Below, piece after piece: positions 4,868 to 5,290 of a DNA stretch of 5,290 bases. The position numbers and the translations under genes were made by a program. The DNA is taken from assembly GCA_019686145.1 (NCBI GenBank), contig JADGHK010000219.1, positions 1-5,290 on the forward strand. Reading direction: 5' to 3'. Positions within the stretch are counted from its first letter, which is position 1. Each line of letters begins with the position of its first letter. This DNA comes from Bryobacteraceae bacterium (GTDB taxonomy: Bacteria; Acidobacteriota; Terriglobia; Bryobacterales; Bryobacteraceae). The notes below the pieces were generated by a model, which was not told the DNA's origin, did no database searches, and saw nothing but the letters and a program-made list of their open reading frames with translations.

Positions 4868-5290
4868 ATGGTGACCAGGAAAACAATTGCGCTAACGCTG
4901 CTGCTCGCCGGGATCGCATCGAAAGCGACACTCGGACAGAACCATGATGGATTTCGGCTCAGCCGAGGACTCACTGATCACGCAGTGGACCCGAAGCTGG
5001 TCAGCGTGCGATCCGTGACCGTTACGGACCGCGGAACCACATTTCGCTTACTCAACCACTCGTCGTCACCCGTCCTGGCGGTTGCCCTGGTCTTTCAGCG
5101 CCTGGACTCGGCCGGGAAGCAAGTGGGCGACGGCCGCGTCCTTTACGATGCTCTTACCGTCCCACCCTTTGCCGCAAAACCGATTCCAGTTGGCGGCATG
5201 CAAGAGTACTTCCTCGGCACTCCGCCGGTGAGCCGCATTCAGGACACCATCCGCCCGTTCCTGACTGCCGTCGTATTGGAGGACGGGCGG
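4868..5290 (+). CDS. Secreted protein of unknown function, 5' part only
   Basis: The frame is open from ATG 4868 to the right edge, giving 141 visible residues and no stop, so the C-terminus lies outside the window. Residues 1-23 look like a Sec signal peptide: basic VTRK, a hydrophobic core (TIALTLLLAGIA), then small residues with a possible cut after SKA (20) or LG (23). There is no lipobox cysteine. The mature part is rich in predicted beta strands, with VSVRSVTVTD (45-54) and then TFRLLNHSSSPVLAVALVF, the alternating pattern of an immunoglobulin-like or similar beta-sandwich. The 'N-x-S-x-x-P-[IV]' turn is common in uncharacterised exported bacterial proteins, but I cannot name a family. 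A perfect AAGGAGG upstream, the signal peptide and codon use like the neighbours all support a real gene. It is divergent from the zinc-ribbon gene. A shadow frame on the minus strand (4738-4974) overlaps it and is not real. Confidence 0.75.
   Translation, partial: MVTRKTIALTLLLAGIASKATLGQNHDGFRLSRGLTDHAVDPKLVSVRSVTVTDRGTTFRLLNHSSSPVLAVALVFQRLDSAGKQVGDGRVLYDALTVPPFAAKPIPVGGMQEYFLGTPPVSRIQDTIRPFLTAVVLEDGR

Noticed and set aside
4863..4874. Three-codon GTG minicistron just after AAGGAGG
   Set aside because: The spacing to the ribosome binding site is good, but GTG GAA TGG TGA is too short to argue for a leader peptide. ATG 4868 explains the site.
4738..4974. 78-codon minus-strand open frame
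   Set aside because: It crosses the intergenic gap and the signal peptide of the secreted-protein gene. It has no ribosome binding site and no recognisable domain.

Overview
The window reads as an ordinary chromosomal segment of a GC-rich bacterium. It holds six complete genes and one gene cut at each edge. A CRTAC1-type ASPIC/UnbV protein, a zinc-ribbon membrane protein with a proline-rich linker, a small CbiX chelatase and frequent TTG starts together suggest an acidobacterium or a similar soil lineage. That assignment is an inference from gene content only; no rRNA or other marker gene is present. I see no insertion sequence, CRISPR array, tRNA, rRNA or phage signature.

Layout. The C-terminal end of a secreted FG-GAP/VCBS plus ASPIC/UnbV protein (1-501, +) is followed at once by a GC-rich hairpin. 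Next is a tight three-gene + strand operon: a stand-alone CBS-pair protein (570-998), a small sirohydrochlorin chelatase of the CbiX/SirB family (995-1375, 4-nt overlap) and a flavin-dependent ferredoxin/flavodoxin-NADP reductase-like oxidoreductase (1379-2068, 3-nt gap). This operon converges, across a small hairpin, on a PfkB-family 1-phosphofructokinase-like sugar kinase (2111-3043, -). Across a 67-bp gap that kinase is divergent from a ten-helix EamA/DMT transporter of YedA type (3111-4076, +). The transporter's 3' end overlaps, tail to tail by 74 nt, a zinc-ribbon four-helix membrane protein (4003-4650, -). After a 217-bp divergent gap, a secreted protein of unknown function starts with a strong ribosome binding site (4868) and runs off the right edge.

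How the genes may work together. The clearest functional unit is the CBS-chelatase-reductase operon. A chelatase that metallates sirohydrochlorin makes siroheme or a cobalamin precursor, and an NADPH:ferredoxin-type reductase could feed electrons to a siroheme enzyme such as sulfite or nitrite reductase. A sulfur or nitrogen assimilation link is therefore reasonable but unproven, because no sulfite or nitrite reductase is in the window. The sugar kinase, the exporter and the two orphan membrane or secreted proteins show no evident link to the operon or to one another.

The points most worth a second look are these. The reductase has no ATG, GTG or TTG start that keeps its FAD domain: it needs a CTG start, or else the window carries a one-base error. 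There are many non-ATG starts overall. The transporter's C-terminal tail exists only where it is antisense to the neighbouring gene. A signal-peptide-bearing gene is cut by the right edge. I did not find convincing evidence of a wholly new biological system.
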